This document shows, piece by piece, positions 63,764 to 64,000 of a stretch of DNA of 64,000 bases. Position 1 is the stretch's first letter. Every line of letters starts with the position of its first letter. The position numbers and the translations under genes are program-made. Below the pieces are notes generated by a model. It did no database searches and was not told the DNA's origin. It saw only the letters and a program-made list of their open reading frames with translations. This stretch comes from Setaria digitata (lineage: Eukaryota; Nematoda; Chromadorea; Rhabditida; Setariidae): positions 1-64,000 of the forward strand of contig RCAB01000147.1 of assembly GCA_003640385.1 (NCBI GenBank). The letters are read 5' to 3'.

Positions 63764-64000
63764 CTGGTTAGTCAAATTCCATGGTGATGATAAAACAAAA
63801 ATCTGCGGTGAGTGGAATTAGAGCAAGAATGTTTCCGGGAGTTCTAAATAAACACGGAAAACTGTGCTATGCTTCCGAGTTGTTGGTAACCTTCTCCACC
63901 ACTGTGTTGGAATAAATAGAATAAGAGTGACGAATGACATCTTAAAGGTTTTTCAGTGTAGGAGTGTTCACCTGTTAATCCGACTTGAGTTGTTGTAGTA

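Overview
The window looks like nuclear DNA of a parasitic nematode, most likely a filarial (Onchocercid) worm. It is AT-rich, with many short exons split by small introns, worm-type TTTTCAG/TTTTTAG acceptors, and orthologues of usp-5, hint-1, cpz-1 and dcp-66. Cathepsin Z (CPZ) is well known from filarial moulting. The species cannot be named from sequence alone. No rRNA, tRNA, CRISPR array, operon of bacterial type, or obvious Wolbachia insert was seen. All gene models are splice models read by eye from exon phase and GT/AG signals.

Layout: (1) 2.8-17.0 kb, +: a very large NG2/CSPG4-type transmembrane proteoglycan of about 30 exons and roughly 2,050 residues, ending in the PDZ ligand QYWV. 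(2) 19.1-22.3 kb, -: an unrecognised small gene whose last four exons join cleanly but whose 5' end is unresolved. (3) 23.3-29.4 kb, +: an SLC38A10-like amino-acid transporter, 12 exons, 571 residues. (4) 30.1-36.15 kb, -: ubiquitin carboxyl-terminal hydrolase 5 (isopeptidase T), 16 exons, 805 residues. (5) 36.8-38.15 kb, +: HINT, with a possible mitochondrial N-terminal extension. (6) 38.7-41.9 kb, -: cathepsin Z/X cysteine protease, 8 exons, 310 residues. (7) 41.9-57.9 kb: about 16 kb with no convincing gene, containing simple repeats, a 27-bp minisatellite and a perfect 29-bp inverted repeat. (8) 57.9 kb to beyond the window, +: p66/GATAD2, the NuRD subunit (dcp-66), at least 11 exons and open at the 3' side.

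The genes alternate in strand: head-to-head pairs (unknown gene/SLC38; USP5/HINT) share compact upstream regions, and tail-to-tail pairs (SLC38/USP5; HINT/CPZ) have short 3' gaps. They are housekeeping, secretory and chromatin genes with no evident shared pathway. I found no convincing undescribed multi-gene system. The items most worth a second look are the conserved NG2 tail, the HINT extension, the 24-nt exon carrying the CPZ catalytic cysteine, the unrecognised gene, the inverted repeat beside the minisatellite, and a repeated assembly artefact (a single N between near-identical copies) that affects at least three places.
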